A DNA stretch of 64,000 nt, taken from the NCBI RefSeq assembly GCF_036023875.1, contig NZ_CP107931.1, positions 3,286,001-3,350,000 on the forward strand. Reading direction: 5' to 3'. The stretch is from Mycobacterium sp. NBC_00419 (GTDB lineage Bacteria > Actinomycetota > Actinomycetes > Mycobacteriales > Mycobacteriaceae). The notes under the pieces were generated by a model that saw only the letters and a program-made list of their open reading frames with translations, did not search any database and had not been told where the DNA came from. A program made the position numbers and the translations under genes. Shown here piece after piece: positions 54,247 to 63,033 of the stretch (position 1 is its first letter; every line of letters begins with the position of its first letter).

Positions 54247-54279
54247 GGCGGCGGGGACCGGTTGACGGTCCCCGCCGCC
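54247..54279 (+). terminator. Strong hairpin between iniB and iniA (attenuator or partial terminator)
   Basis: GGCGGCGGGGACC (54247-54259) and GGTCCCCGCCGCC (54267-54279) form a perfect 13-bp stem with a 7-nt loop. There is no U-tail. As iniB and iniA lie only 91 bp apart on one strand, it probably lowers iniA readthrough or stabilises the iniB message. Confidence 0.75.
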
Positions 54280-54331
54280 TGCGTGCGCATACGGTGTTAG
54301 CGGCGAGCAGTGGGAGGACAAGTGAGGGCAA

Positions 54332-56158
54332 GTGACGCAATCTGAGGACCCCCGCAGGGTCAGGGTGATCGTCGAACTGATCGAGCACACCAGTGCCATC
54401 GCCAATCTCAACGATCGCGGCGATCTGGCGGCCCGCCTGGCGGCGGCCAAGGAGCGGATCTGCGACCCGCAGATCCGGGTCGTGATCGCCGGCCAGCTCA
54501 AGCAGGGCAAGAGCCAGCTGCTCAACTCGCTGCTCAACGTGCCGGTGGCGCGCGTCGGCGACGACGAGACCACCGCGTTGGTCACCGTGGTCAGCTACGC
54601 CGACGAGCCGTGCGCCCGGTTGATCGTCTCGGCCGGTGAGGGCCTGGAGCCCCAGGTCATCGATATCCCGGTGACCGATATCCGCCACGATCTGCGGCGC
54701 GCCCCACAGGCCGGCGGACGCGAGGTCCTGCGCGTCGAGGTCGGGGCGCCCAGCCCGCTGCTCAAGGGCGGTCTGACGTTGATCGACACCCCCGGTGTCG
54801 GCGGCCACGGCCAGCCGCACCTGTCGGCGACCCTGGGCCTGCTGCCCGACGCCGACGCCATGCTGATGGTCAGCGACACCAGCCAGGAGTTCACCGAACC
54901 CGAGATGCGGTTCATCCGCCAGGCGCACGAGGTCTGCCCGGTCGCGGCGATCGTGGCCACCAAGACCGACCTGTACCCGTTCTGGCGGCAGATCGTGGAG
55001 ACCAACGGCGCGCACCTGCAGCGTGCCGGGCTGAACCTGCCGCTGATCCCGGTGTCCTCGCTGCTGCGCAGCCACGCGATCACGCACAACGACAAGGAAC
55101 TCAACGAGGAGTCCAACTTCCCGGCGATCGTCAAGTTCCTCTCCGAGAAGGTGCTCTCCCGCGAGAACGATCGGGTGCGCGACCATGTCGTCAACGAGAT
55201 CCGTTCGGCTGCAGAGCATCTGCGGCTAGCGGTGGACTCCGAGCTGGCTGCCCTCAACGATCCCGACGAAGTCAGCAGACTGACCGAGGATCTGGAGCGT
55301 CGCAAGCAGGAAGCTCAGGACGCCCTGCAGCAGACCGCACTGTGGCAGCAGGTCCTCAACGACGGCATCGCCGACCTGACCGCCGACGTCGACCACGATC
55401 TGCGGGCCCGGTTCCGGGCCATCACCTCCCACGCCGAGGGAGTCATCGACTCGTGCGACCCGACCCAGCACTGGGCCGAGATCGGCGCCGAGGTCGAGGA
55501 CGACGTCGCCAACGCCGTCGGCGACAACTTCGTCTGGGCATACCAGCGGGCCGAGGCGCTGGCCCAGGAGGTGGCCCGCACCTTCGTCGAAGCAGGCCTC
55601 GATGCGATCAAAATGCCCGAGGTCAGCGCCCGCGAGATGGGTGCCGAAGTGGGCCGGCTCAAGTCGCTCGCCCGCCTGGAATCCAAGCCGATCGGCAAGG
55701 GCCACAAGGTCATCACCAGCATGCGCGGCTCCTACGGCGGCGTGCTGATGTTCGGAATGCTGACTTCGGTGGCCGGCCTGGGCATGTTCAACCCGCTGTC
55801 GCTGGGCGCCGGTCTGCTGCTGGGCCGCAAGGCCTACAAGGAGGACATGGAGAACCGGATGATGCGGGTGCGCAACGAGGCCAAGACCAACCTGCGCCGG
55901 TTCGTCGACGACGTGCTGTTCGTGGTCACCAAGGAATCGCGGGACCGCCTCAAGAACGTCCAGCGCCAGCTGCGCGACCACTACCGCGAGATCGCCAACC
56001 AGACCACCCGCTCGCTGAACGAGTCACTGCAGTCCACCATCGCGTCCGCGCGTCTGGAGGAGACCGAACGCAACAATCGCATCGGTGAACTGCAGCGGCA
56101 GCTCAACATTCTCGGACAGGTCATCGACAACGCCGAAAAGCTGCTTCCGGCAAGGTAA
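54332..56158 (+). CDS. iniA: IniA, dynamin-like GTPase
   Basis: The product is 608 aa from a GTG at 54332; M. tuberculosis IniA is about 640. The GTPase motifs are G1 GQLKQGKS (54-61), G2 Thr in DDETTALVT (about 80), G3 DTPGVGG (152-158) and G4 TKTD (about 208). A helical bundle follows, and the hydrophobic paddle is GVLMFGMLTSVAGLGMFNPLSLGAGLLLG (about 470-500), used for membrane binding or fission. A coiled C-terminal helix ends the protein. IniA remodels the plasma membrane under envelope stress and is linked to isoniazid tolerance. Confidence 0.95.
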   Translation: MTQSEDPRRVRVIVELIEHTSAIANLNDRGDLAARLAAAKERICDPQIRVVIAGQLKQGKSQLLNSLLNVPVARVGDDETTALVTVVSYADEPCARLIVSAGEGLEPQVIDIPVTDIRHDLRRAPQAGGREVLRVEVGAPSPLLKGGLTLIDTPGVGGHGQPHLSATLGLLPDADAMLMVSDTSQEFTEPEMRFIRQAHEVCPVAAIVATKTDLYPFWRQIVETNGAHLQRAGLNLPLIPVSSLLRSHAITHNDKELNEESNFPAIVKFLSEKVLSRENDRVRDHVVNEIRSAAEHLRLAVDSELAALNDPDEVSRLTEDLERRKQEAQDALQQTALWQQVLNDGIADLTADVDHDLRARFRAITSHAEGVIDSCDPTQHWAEIGAEVEDDVANAVGDNFVWAYQRAEALAQEVARTFVEAGLDAIKMPEVSAREMGAEVGRLKSLARLESKPIGKGHKVITSMRGSYGGVLMFGMLTSVAGLGMFNPLSLGAGLLLGRKAYKEDMENRMMRVRNEAKTNLRRFVDDVLFVVTKESRDRLKNVQRQLRDHYREIANQTTRSLNESLQSTIASARLEETERNNRIGELQRQLNILGQVIDNAEKLLPAR

Positions 56159-56161
56159 CTG

Positions 56162-56605
56162 CTATGGCTGCGGATACAGGGTTCGGGTTTCGTTGAGCCG
56201 CGGACCCGAGCGGGTGGTCCCCGGCGGATGTGTGACACGGGTGGGGAAACTTCCCGGGAAAGTCGGCGCGACGGCGCCCGGCGGCGGTGTCGGTGGTGCA
56301 GACACGTCGGTCGGTGTCGTCGTCCCCGTGGTCGAGGGAGTCTCGCCCGGCAGGCCGATGTCGGTGGTCGACAGCCGCACCGTGGTGTAGGTGGTGGATG
56401 TGCCCGCGGTGGTGGTCGCGGCGAAGTGCGGGGGTTCGGGCAGATGCGTGCCCGGCGGTACGACGGTGTCGGTCTCGCCGGTGTTCCACTGGCCCGACAT
56501 CCGCACGACGGTGAACACCAGTGCGGCGATGATTCCCAAACCGAGCAGGCCGGCGGCGAGGGTCGCCGCCGAGGAGCGGTACCACGGCGTCGTGTCCCGG
56601 GCCAT
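56162..56605 (-). CDS. Bitopic Thr/Pro-rich protein lying between iniA and iniC on the opposite strand
   Basis: The product is 147 aa from the ATG at 56605 (MARDTTPWYRSSAATLAAGLLG...). The frame stays open far upstream but only as the reverse of iniC. It has a short cytosolic part, the PWYR motif, one helix (AAGLLGLGIIAALVFTVVRM) and a Thr/Pro-rich outer tail. Its stop is 3 nt from the iniA stop and its start is 57 nt from the divergent iniC start. It therefore breaks the usual iniA-iniC continuity. Function unknown; see the family described in the findings. Confidence 0.75.
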   Translation of the reverse strand: MARDTTPWYRSSAATLAAGLLGLGIIAALVFTVVRMSGQWNTGETDTVVPPGTHLPEPPHFAATTTAGTSTTYTTVRLSTTDIGLPGETPSTTGTTTPTDVSAPPTPPPGAVAPTFPGSFPTRVTHPPGTTRSGPRLNETRTLYPQP

Positions 56606-56662
56606 GGCGGCTGATACTAGCCGTCCGGCACCGCGGGTGCGCAGCCGTAGACTCGATGCTCG

Positions 56663-58159
56663 ATGAGCACCAGCGATCAGGTACGCGCCATCCTGGCCGG
56701 CACCCGTCGCGCCTATGAGGGTGAACCCGCATACCGGCAGCGACCCGATGTGTTCAACGAGCTCGACCGCATCGCGGCCCGGCTCAACCAGCCGATCCGG
56801 ATCGCGCTGGCAGGCACCCTCAAGGCCGGAAAGTCCACCCTGGTCAACGCCTTGGTGGGGGAGAGCATCGCACCCACCGACGCCACCGAGGCCACCCGAA
56901 TCGTCACCTGGTTCCGGCACGGCCCGACCCCCAAGGTGACCGCAAACCACGTCGGCGGGCGGCGCAGCAACGTGCCGATCGCCCGCGGCGTCAGCAACTG
57001 GGCCGGGCTGACCTTCGACTTCGGCAGCCTTGATGCGGTCGACGTCGCCGACCTCGACGTGGAGTGGCCGGCGGCCGAGCTGATCAACGCCACGATCATC
57101 GACACCCCGGGTACGTCGTCGCTGTCGCGGGACGTCTCCGAACGCACGCTTCGCCTGCTGGTGCCCGAGGACGGTGTGCCGCGGGTGGATGCCGTGGTGT
57201 TCCTGCTGCGCACGCTCAACGCCGCCGACATCGCGCTGCTGCGCCAGATCGGGGAGCTGGTCGGCGGCTCCTCCGGTGCCCTCGGCGTGATCGGGGTGGC
57301 CTCCCGGGCCGACGAGATCGGCGCCGGCCGCCTCGACGCCATGCTCTCGGCCAAGGACGTGGCCAACCGGTTCACCGAGGAGCTCGACCGCACCGGTATC
57401 TGCCAGGCGGTGGTCCCGGTCTCGGGGCTGCTCGCGCTGACGGCCCGCACCTTGCGCCAAAGCGAGTTCGCCGCCCTCGAGAAACTGGCGGCCGTCGACC
57501 CTGCCGAGCTGAACAAGGCCATGCTCAGCGTCGACCGGTTCGTCCGGCCCGACCTCGAGCTGCCCGTCGACGCGCCGACCCGTGCCGCGCTGCTCGACAG
57601 GTTCGGCATGTTCGGTATCCGCATCTCGATCGCTGTATTACTTTCCGGCATAACAGATTCGGTGGCCCTGGCCGATGAGCTGCTGGAGCGCAGCGGGCTG
57701 GTCGCGTTGCGCGACGTGATCGACCAGCAGTTCGCGCAGCGGTCGGAATCCCTCAAGGCGCACACCGCGCTGGTGTCGCTGCGCCGTTTCGTGGAGGCCC
57801 ACCCGATACCGGCGACCCCCTACGTCATCGCCGATATCGATCCACTGCTCGCCGATACCCACGCCTTCGAAGAACTGCGGTTGCTCAGCCAACTGCGCTC
57901 ACGTCCAACAACTTTCACCGATGACGAGATGGCGTCGCTGCGGCGCATCATCGGCGGGTCGGGCACCGACGCGGCCAGCCGTCTGGGGCTGACGCCGGAG
58001 GTGCCCTATGACGGGCCGCGGGCAGCCTTCGCCGCCGCACAGCGCTGGCGCCGGCGCGCCGAACATCCGCTCAACGACCCGTTCACCACCAGGGCATGCC
58101 GGGCTGCGGTGCGCAGCGCCGAGGCACTGGTGGCGCAGTACGCGTCGCGGGGGTCCTGA
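56663..58159 (+). CDS. iniC: IniC, dynamin-like GTPase
   Basis: The product is 498 aa, close to the M. tuberculosis length (493). It has G1 GTLKAGKST (51-59), a G2 Thr in DATEATRIVTW, G3 DTPGTSS and a G4-like SRADEIG in place of the usual N/T-K-x-D. The rest is helical without an obvious membrane paddle, as expected for IniC, which may work with IniA. Because an opposite-strand gene separates it from iniA, its promoter must lie in 56606-56662 or within that gene. Confidence 0.94.
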   Translation: MSTSDQVRAILAGTRRAYEGEPAYRQRPDVFNELDRIAARLNQPIRIALAGTLKAGKSTLVNALVGESIAPTDATEATRIVTWFRHGPTPKVTANHVGGRRSNVPIARGVSNWAGLTFDFGSLDAVDVADLDVEWPAAELINATIIDTPGTSSLSRDVSERTLRLLVPEDGVPRVDAVVFLLRTLNAADIALLRQIGELVGGSSGALGVIGVASRADEIGAGRLDAMLSAKDVANRFTEELDRTGICQAVVPVSGLLALTARTLRQSEFAALEKLAAVDPAELNKAMLSVDRFVRPDLELPVDAPTRAALLDRFGMFGIRISIAVLLSGITDSVALADELLERSGLVALRDVIDQQFAQRSESLKAHTALVSLRRFVEAHPIPATPYVIADIDPLLADTHAFEELRLLSQLRSRPTTFTDDEMASLRRIIGGSGTDAASRLGLTPEVPYDGPRAAFAAAQRWRRRAEHPLNDPFTTRACRAAVRSAEALVAQYASRGS

Positions 58160-58162
58160 GGG

Positions 58163-58750
58163 TTACTGGCCGCCGGGCCGTGGGAACAACGTCGGCAGTG
58201 TCGGCAGCACCCGCTGGGTCGTGGTGACGGTCTCGGTGGACGTGCTGGTCACCACCGTCGTGCTGGTGCTGGTCGAGGTACTCGAACTGGTGCTTGACGT
58301 GGTCGAGGGCGACTCGGTGGTTGTTGTCGTGCCCGTCGACTCGGTGGTCGTGGGAGTCTCCGCGCTGGCGGTCGGCGACTCGGTCACGGTCTGCGTGGTG
58401 CCACCGGGACCCGGGACGACCGACGCCGAGGAGGTGTCCACCGACGAGGTCGGCGTGGTTGTCGACGTGTCCGTCGGGCTGCTCGAGTCCCCGCTAGTGA
58501 ATTTGACGATGGCGTAGACCAGAAACGCCAGCACGATCGCGGTCAGGACGCCAAGACCGATCAGCGCCAGCGGCTTTCGATGCCAGGGCGGCGGCGGCTC
58601 GGGGTGCTGTCCGTAGCCCGTCGGCTCGTTGTAGCCGGCCTGCTGGTAGTCGCTGTAGGCCTCACCGCCGGTGCCGCCGTAGTTGGCGTACTGGGTGGGG
58701 TCGCTATCGGAGTAGTTGCCCGGGTCGTCGGGTGAACCGTCGCGCGCCAC
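58163..58750 (-). CDS. Bitopic Thr/Ser-rich protein
   Basis: The product is 195 aa from a GTG at 58750. The cytosolic N-terminus is Gly/Tyr-rich (GGEAYSDYQQAGYNEPTGYGQHP). The membrane entry is PPPPWHRKP, followed by one helix (LALIGLGVLTAIVLAFLVYAIV), then an outer tail of Thr/Ser/Val repeats ending VLPTLPTLFPRPGG. It follows the larger protein of the same type by 18 nt, so the two are an operon convergent on iniC. Confidence 0.75.
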   Translation of the reverse strand: MARDGSPDDPGNYSDSDPTQYANYGGTGGEAYSDYQQAGYNEPTGYGQHPEPPPPWHRKPLALIGLGVLTAIVLAFLVYAIVKFTSGDSSSPTDTSTTTPTSSVDTSSASVVPGPGGTTQTVTESPTASAETPTTTESTGTTTTTESPSTTSSTSSSTSTSTSTTVVTSTSTETVTTTQRVLPTLPTLFPRPGGQ

Positions 58751-58768
58751 GGGTTCCGATAGTAGTCG

Positions 58769-59413
58769 TCAGCCCCCGCCGGGCTGGTTAGGGAACGCTG
58801 GGCGGTGCGTGGGGCGAACGCTGATCTGCGGTGGCCGGGTCTGCGGCGTGGTGACGTTGGGCCGGCCGTTGTCGGCTTGCCGTGGGTATTGCGGCACCCA
58901 GGTGTTGCGGGGCTGCGCCGACGGCGGCGGACTTTCCGGTGGTGGCGGCGGTGGCGGCGGCGGTTCCGGTGACTGCGAGCGGGTGGGCGCGGCGCTCGAC
59001 GGGGCGGTCGAGGCGGGGCTGGTGTCCTCGGACCGGCCGGACTCCCCGGAGTCACGGAACACCAGCAGCACGCCGGCGACCAGCATGGCCACCACGGCCG
59101 CACCGATGGCCCACAGCGCGATCGTCGCCGACTGCCTGCGATACCAGGGTCGCTCCGGGAACCAGAAGGCGTCAGCGGCGAACGGGTCGAAAGCGTCGGC
59201 GGCGGCTACCGGCGCCATCGCCGGATCGGTCGGTGGGTCTGCCTCGTCGAGAGGTTCCGAAGCCGCGTGCGGGCGGTCGGGAACGGCCTGGGTGGGGCCT
59301 GCGGCCGAGGCGCTGGGGTACGGCTGATCGGGATACGGCCCGAACGGGTCGGGGAAAGCGATGGCGTCCTCGGTCGAATAACCGGTGGCCCCGGTGGGGT
59401 CAGTTTTCGCCAC
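58769..59413 (-). CDS. Bitopic Pro/Thr-rich protein
   Basis: The product is 214 aa from a GTG at 59413. The acidic, Pro-rich cytosolic part (about 1-90) ends with ERPWYRRQ, then one helix (SATIALWAIGAAVVAMLVAGVLLVF) and a Pro-rich outer tail with an 11-proline run and a basic-aromatic C-terminus. It has the same plan as the neighbouring 58163-58750 protein and heads that operon. Confidence 0.75.
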   Translation of the reverse strand: MAKTDPTGATGYSTEDAIAFPDPFGPYPDQPYPSASAAGPTQAVPDRPHAASEPLDEADPPTDPAMAPVAAADAFDPFAADAFWFPERPWYRRQSATIALWAIGAAVVAMLVAGVLLVFRDSGESGRSEDTSPASTAPSSAAPTRSQSPEPPPPPPPPPESPPPSAQPRNTWVPQYPRQADNGRPNVTTPQTRPPQISVRPTHRPAFPNQPGGG

Positions 59414-59461
59414 GGCTATCTATGCTAGCCACCTTGCCAGGGCATTTGGGTTGATCCGCAA

Positions 59462-60394
59462 TCACGAAAGCTGGCGGACGACCTCGCTGGCGAACAATTC
59501 CAGATGGTCGAGGTCAGACAGATCGAGCACCTGCAGGTACACCCGCTCGACGCCGGCCTCGATATATGGCGCAAGCCGGTCCACGATCTCCGACGGCGTC
59601 CCGGCCAGCGGGGTGTTGGTCCGCAACTCGTCGACCTCCCGGGAGATCGCCGCGGCGCGCCGCGAGATCTCGGCGTCGTCGCGGCCGGCGCACACCACGA
59701 ACGCCGCCGAGTAGACGATGTCCTGGGGGCTGCGGCCGATTTTCTCCAGAGCTGCGCGGACCCGGCCGTATTGCGGTTCGACGAAATCCAGGGACGGGAA
59801 GGCGAGGTTGAATTCGGCAGCGAACCGGGCGGCCAGCGCCGGTGTCCGCTTCGCGCCGCCGCCGCCGATGACGATCGGCGGGTGCGGCTGCTGCACCGGC
59901 TTGGGCAGGGCGGGTGAATCCTTGACGGTGTAGTGGGTGCCTGCGTAGTCGAAGGTCTCGCCTGGCGGCGTCGCCCACAACCCGGTGATGATCTCGAGTT
60001 GCTCGGTGAGCCGTTCGAAGCGCTCGCCCAGCGGCGGGAACGGCATGGCATAGGCGAGGTGCTCGGCCTCGAACCAGCCGGCGCCGATCCCGAAGTCGAC
60101 CCGGCCCGAACTCATCGCGTCGACCTGGGCGACCGAGATCGCCAGCGGTCCGGGATGGCGGAACGTCGCCGAGGTGACCAGCGTGCCCAGCCGGATCGTG
60201 GTGGTCTCGCGTGCGATCCCGGCCAGGGTCACCCAGGAATCCGTCGGCCCGGGAAGCCCGTCACCACTCATCGCCACGTAGTGGTCGGAGCGGAAAAACG
60301 CTGAATAGCTTAGGGATTCGGCTGCCTGGGCAACGGCGAGCTGGTCGGCGTAGCTGGCACCTTGCTGGGGTTCGACGAACACACGGAAGTCCAC
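59462..60394 (-). CDS. LLM-class F420-dependent oxidoreductase
   Basis: The product is 310 aa from a GTG at 60394 (VDFRVFVEPQQGASYADQLAVAQAAE), 10 nt after the lipoprotein stop; the longer frame is unlikely. Luciferase-like barrel features are FFRSDHYVAMSGDG, RLGTLVTSATFRHPGPLA, GIGAGWFEAEH and IVIGGGGAKRTPALAARFAAEFN. It should use the deazaflavin cofactor F420 to oxidise or reduce an alcohol or lactone. It is probably co-transcribed with the lipoprotein gene. Confidence 0.9.
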   Translation of the reverse strand: MDFRVFVEPQQGASYADQLAVAQAAESLSYSAFFRSDHYVAMSGDGLPGPTDSWVTLAGIARETTTIRLGTLVTSATFRHPGPLAISVAQVDAMSSGRVDFGIGAGWFEAEHLAYAMPFPPLGERFERLTEQLEIITGLWATPPGETFDYAGTHYTVKDSPALPKPVQQPHPPIVIGGGGAKRTPALAARFAAEFNLAFPSLDFVEPQYGRVRAALEKIGRSPQDIVYSAAFVVCAGRDDAEISRRAAAISREVDELRTNTPLAGTPSEIVDRLAPYIEAGVERVYLQVLDLSDLDHLELFASEVVRQLS

Positions 60395-60404
60395 CCTCGC
60401 CAGC

Positions 60405-60953
60405 TTAGAAGACCTCGACGCCTTCGGTGCTGATGAACATCCCGTGGCCGGTGCCGTCATTGGTGAAGCGGGTGCCGCTGCTGCTGGCGTCGATGGTCCA
60501 GCCGACCGCCTGATAGGTGCTGTAGTCGAGCGCGGTGGTGGGGATCGCGCCGAGGTTGCCGCTGATCCAGCGCACGCTGCCGTCGGCCGTCACCTCGACG
60601 CCGTTGGCGGGCTCGTCGTTGACGACGGGCGGGTTGGTGAAGTTCGACTCACAGCCCACCGACTCGGAGTTGATCTGGCAGCGGGTCTGGCCGGATTTCG
60701 TCTCGATGTAGACGTAGCCGCTGGAACTGGGCGCCAAAGTGCCGCCGCCGGGGGCCGGGATGCTCGGTGCCGTCGACGTGGTCGGCGGTGCCGCGGTGGG
60801 ACGGCTGGTGGGGAAGTTGGGCTCCCCGCCGGGGCCGCAGCCCGGGCAACTGGCCGCGCCGTCGACGGTGTTACTGCACCCGGCTGCCGTGACGCCGGCG
60901 ATGACCAACCACACCATCGCAACGCAGGCCTTCACGCCGTTCCATGAGCGCAT
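60405..60953 (-). CDS. lpqJ: Lipoprotein LpqJ-like
   Basis: The product is 182 aa. The lipobox is TAAGC at Cys26. The linker is Cys/Pro-rich (ASCPGCGPGGEPNFPTSRP), and the C-terminal domain is beta-rich (YVYIETKSGQTRCQINSESVGCES...GWTIDASSSGTRFTND). The length and position beside iniC match Rv0344c (LpqJ). It is anchored on the outer face of the plasma membrane; role unknown. Confidence 0.85.
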   Translation of the reverse strand: MRSWNGVKACVAMVWLVIAGVTAAGCSNTVDGAASCPGCGPGGEPNFPTSRPTAAPPTTSTAPSIPAPGGGTLAPSSSGYVYIETKSGQTRCQINSESVGCESNFTNPPVVNDEPANGVEVTADGSVRWISGNLGAIPTTALDYSTYQAVGWTIDASSSGTRFTNDGTGHGMFISTEGVEVF

Positions 60954-61040
60954 CTGACCAGACTACGCACTCAGTGACGAAAGTTACTGCAGTGACTCGA
61001 GGGGCTATGCGTCGATCGTGCGGGGAGCCGAGGCGTCCGC

Positions 61041-62819
61041 TCAGGCGACGTTGACCGCGAGCAGCACCGGCGTCGGCGTCGGCACCACGGCGGCTCCCGG
61101 CGGCGGGGGCAGCGGGGGATCGGTCGGTGCGATCACACCGGAGCCGGTTGCCCGGGCGACGACCCGTGCGAGGGCCTGGGTGGTGCCCACGACGATGTCG
61201 CCGGTGATCTTCACCAGCGCCTCGGCGATGCCCGCCAGTGCGCTGATCAAGAAGATGTCCTGATCGACGATGCCCTGCAACTGCGCGGTGATGCTGGTGA
61301 CGAAGCCGTCCAGGAAGTAGGGGATCGACGCGAACACCGTCCGGACTCCGAGGGCGAGGTCGATGCCGATGTTCGGGTAGCCGTACATGTCGACCGCGTC
61401 GTTGAGGGCCTGCACCAGATCGACCGGGGAGACGATGCTGTTGGACTTGGTGTCCAGCGGAACGCCGTCGAAGTCCGAGCGGGCCGGAAGACCGAACAGG
61501 TTGATGATCGTGGGCGTGATGTCGGCGTTGGTGTAGCCGAGGTTCTGCTTGCCGTCGTTGGCGTCGTCGCCCTCGAGGTCGAAGATCACGAAAGACGATG
61601 TCTCATTGGGTGATTGGAAGCCGTGGCCGAAGCCCTGCGACTGCTGGTGGCCGTGATCGGTGGTGACGATCACCGTCCACTTCTCACCGTTGTTGTTCGG
61701 GTCGGCTTCCCAGGCGTCGATCGCGGCCATGATGTCGGCGATGTTGTCGCTGACATTGGTGACGGCTTGGGCGTACTGCGGTGAGCCGCCGCCGTAGGCG
61801 TGACCGGCCTCGTCAACCTGCACCTGGTAGGAGAAGATGAAGGTCGAATCAGCGGCCTGGGTGTTCTGGATCATCTGGATGGTGTTCGACACGACCTGGG
61901 CATCGGTGTCGGCCCAGCTGTTGGTGAAGTCGACGAACGTGTTGGTGTCGGCCTTGTATCCGCCGGCGTTGCCGATGTCGTTGATGTACTTCCAGTCAGC
62001 GATCACCGCGGTGTCGATCGCGGAGTTGTTGTACTCGATCAGGTTGAACACGGTGGGCCAGGAGTTGTACGGCGCCGGGTTGAAGAGGTTGTTGATCACG
62101 CCGCTCTTGTTGTCCCACACGCCGGTCAGGATCGTCGTCCAGGACGGTCCGGAAATCGTCGTATGCCCGACGATGCTCGTTGCGCCGGTGACGCTCTGGT
62201 TCATCAGGTCGATGAATCCGGCGTTGGCGACCGGATCGGCGAGGATCTTGTCCAGGTTCGTGCCGTCGGTGCCGATCAGCAGGACGTGTGTGGGCTGCGC
62301 TGCCAGCAGGGTCGTGACGGCGCTTGCGCTGCGGACCCGGCCACTGGTCGCCGACGCGCTGAACGCGACAACGTTCGCGAGAGCCACCGGCGCCGCGGGT
62401 GTCGGCGCGGCGGCCGCCGGCGCAGGGGTGCGGACCAACGCGGGGACGGCGTCTAGCGCAGCGACGGATTCTGGTGCCTGATCCTGCGTCGTGCCGATGT
62501 CGCGCAACAGCGAGGTGGTCCGGCGCTGCGCCGCGCTCGCTCCGGGGGATCGGGTCTGTGTGGCGGCCGCTGGTTGCTTGGTGTCGTTGCCTCCGGCCGA
62601 CCCGCTGCGGGTCGCGGTGGCTGCGGACCTCGCCGAACGGCCGGCCGGGCCGCTGTGCGAGCTGGCCCCTGCGCCGCCGGAGGAATCGGACTGAGATGTG
62701 CCGGGCGAGTCTGACCCCGGTGTTTCGGCGTAGGCGACCGCTGTTGCCAGCGCCGACCCGCCGCCCGCGACGACGCCGGCGATCGCGGCGCCCAGGCAAA
62801 CTTGTTTGATGGTGGTCAT
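61041..62819 (-). CDS. Secreted phosphodiesterase/nucleotide pyrophosphatase-type alkaline phosphatase superfamily protein
   Basis: The product is 592 aa from the ATG at 62819; an upstream start ten codons earlier lacks support. The signal peptide is TTIKQVCLGAAIAGVVAGGGSALATAVAYAE. Residues 30-175 are low-complexity Ala/Ser/Thr. The catalytic domain follows: metal Asp in LIGTDGTN, the Thr/Ser-containing nucleophile region HTTISGPSWTTILTG, VDEAGHAYGGG, TTDHGHQQSQGFGHGF. The C-terminal helices are hydrophobic with a Pro-rich tail. It likely hydrolyses phosphodiesters outside the cell. It shares the Ala/Ser/Thr-rich pre-region style of 795-2699 and 21375-22298. Confidence 0.85.
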   Translation of the reverse strand: MTTIKQVCLGAAIAGVVAGGGSALATAVAYAETPGSDSPGTSQSDSSGGAGASSHSGPAGRSARSAATATRSGSAGGNDTKQPAAATQTRSPGASAAQRRTTSLLRDIGTTQDQAPESVAALDAVPALVRTPAPAAAAPTPAAPVALANVVAFSASATSGRVRSASAVTTLLAAQPTHVLLIGTDGTNLDKILADPVANAGFIDLMNQSVTGATSIVGHTTISGPSWTTILTGVWDNKSGVINNLFNPAPYNSWPTVFNLIEYNNSAIDTAVIADWKYINDIGNAGGYKADTNTFVDFTNSWADTDAQVVSNTIQMIQNTQAADSTFIFSYQVQVDEAGHAYGGGSPQYAQAVTNVSDNIADIMAAIDAWEADPNNNGEKWTVIVTTDHGHQQSQGFGHGFQSPNETSSFVIFDLEGDDANDGKQNLGYTNADITPTIINLFGLPARSDFDGVPLDTKSNSIVSPVDLVQALNDAVDMYGYPNIGIDLALGVRTVFASIPYFLDGFVTSITAQLQGIVDQDIFLISALAGIAEALVKITGDIVVGTTQALARVVARATGSGVIAPTDPPLPPPPGAAVVPTPTPVLLAVNVA

Positions 62820-63033
62820 ATCGCACTCCCGATGACGAGCGGCTGGCATCCGGCTTCGGGCGTGACGCTAATCCTTGGCCCGCCGGTGCACAGGGTTTTC
62901 ACAGTCTTCGCGGGCCGGTTCCTGGTCAGGACTTCCGGCACGACGAAGACGTCACCATCGAGTTGTCGGCGAACAGGAATCTCTGGGCCCCGATCAGGCT
63001 AGATTCGAACGCCGTAGTGACGAAAGGAGCCCG

